From Anaerolineales bacterium (lineage in GTDB: Bacteria; Chloroflexota; Anaerolineae; Anaerolineales; UBA4823): a stretch of 6,124 nt of DNA. The notes under the pieces are model-generated. The model saw only the letters and a list, made by a program, of their open reading frames with translations, did not search any database and was not told where the DNA came from. The DNA lies in the NCBI GenBank assembly GCA_026415275.1, contig JAOAHK010000021.1, forward strand, positions 790 through 6,913, given 5' to 3'. This document shows positions 5,950-6,124 of this stretch, piece after piece; position 1 is the first letter of the stretch, and the number at the start of each line of letters is the position of its first letter. Both the position numbers and the translations under genes were made by a program.

Positions 5950-6124
5950 TCGATTCGTCCTCGATAGCTTTGCCCTGATTTCTTATCTTCGAAGCGAAGC
6001 ATCCTACCATAAAATTGTAGAACTCTTACGCAGATCTAAAGCCAGTGAGGTTCACCTATACCTATGCATAATCAATTATGGAGAAGTTCTCTATATCATC
6101 GAAAGACTGGGGGGAATCGAAGCA
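5942..6124 (+). CDS. VapC-like PIN-domain toxin, 3' end cut by window edge
   Basis: Sixty-one codons are visible before the window ends. MSNRFVLDSFALISYLRSE has the PIN-domain start, with Asp8 as the first metal-binding acid and a Ser after it, as in VapC proteins (LD-S/T-xALI). The INYGEVLYIIER segment carries the second conserved acid, Glu48, in the usual (I/V)NxGEV(Y/L)Y context. By family this is a Mg2+-dependent ribonuclease that blocks translation by cutting RNA when not held by its antitoxin; the specific target cannot be inferred. The remaining Asp residues of the active site lie past the window edge, so intactness cannot be judged. The ATG overlaps the antitoxin stop by 8 bases, and GGAAG at 5928-5932 inside the antitoxin gene is a plausible ribosome site. 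Confidence 0.88.
   Translation, partial: MSNRFVLDSFALISYLRSEASYHKIVELLRRSKASEVHLYLCIINYGEVLYIIERLGGIEA

Overview
The window looks like chromosomal DNA of a roughly 50% GC environmental bacterium. I lean towards a Chloroflexota (Anaerolineae-like) lineage because of its large propeller sensor kinase, its icd type, its short GC-rich interspersed repeats and its AbrB/PIN toxin-antitoxin pair. This is an inference from gene style, because no rRNA or other marker gene is present.

Layout, left to right. (1) Minus strand, 328 to 1: the 5' part of a small lipoprotein with a cupredoxin-like domain. It starts at TTG behind a strong GGAGG site and runs off the left edge. Its promoter has an extended -10 (TGATATAAT), covered by an imperfect inverted repeat. 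(2) 329-757: a divergent intergenic region holding a 40-bp tandem repeat (two full copies and a 13-base third copy) and a TATAAT-containing promoter candidate for the next gene. (3) 758-2059: icd, a complete NADP-type isocitrate dehydrogenase of 433 aa with all catalytic and NADP-selecting residues in place. (4) 2076-5573: a 1165-aa membrane sensor histidine kinase only 16 bases after icd. Its order is signal peptide, fourteen Reg_prop-type repeats (enough for two seven-bladed propellers), Y_Y_Y domain, one membrane helix, PAS, HisKA_3 and HATPase_c. (5) 5680-5949 and 5942-6124: an AbrB-type antitoxin overlapping by 8 bases a VapC-like PIN-domain toxin that runs off the right edge. A promoter candidate and a perfect 7-bp inverted repeat lie in front of the pair.

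Working together: icd and the kinase are very probably co-transcribed, so an extracellular sensor is tied to a TCA-cycle gene. The kinase has no receiver or DNA-binding domain, and no response regulator lies in the window, so its partner must be encoded elsewhere. The toxin-antitoxin pair has its own promoter and is probably an independent module. No wholly new system is evident. The points most worth a second look are the operator-like repeat before the toxin-antitoxin pair, the ATGTGA start-stop overlapping the kinase start, the 14-repeat sensor, and the tandem 40-bp repeat between the two divergent promoters.
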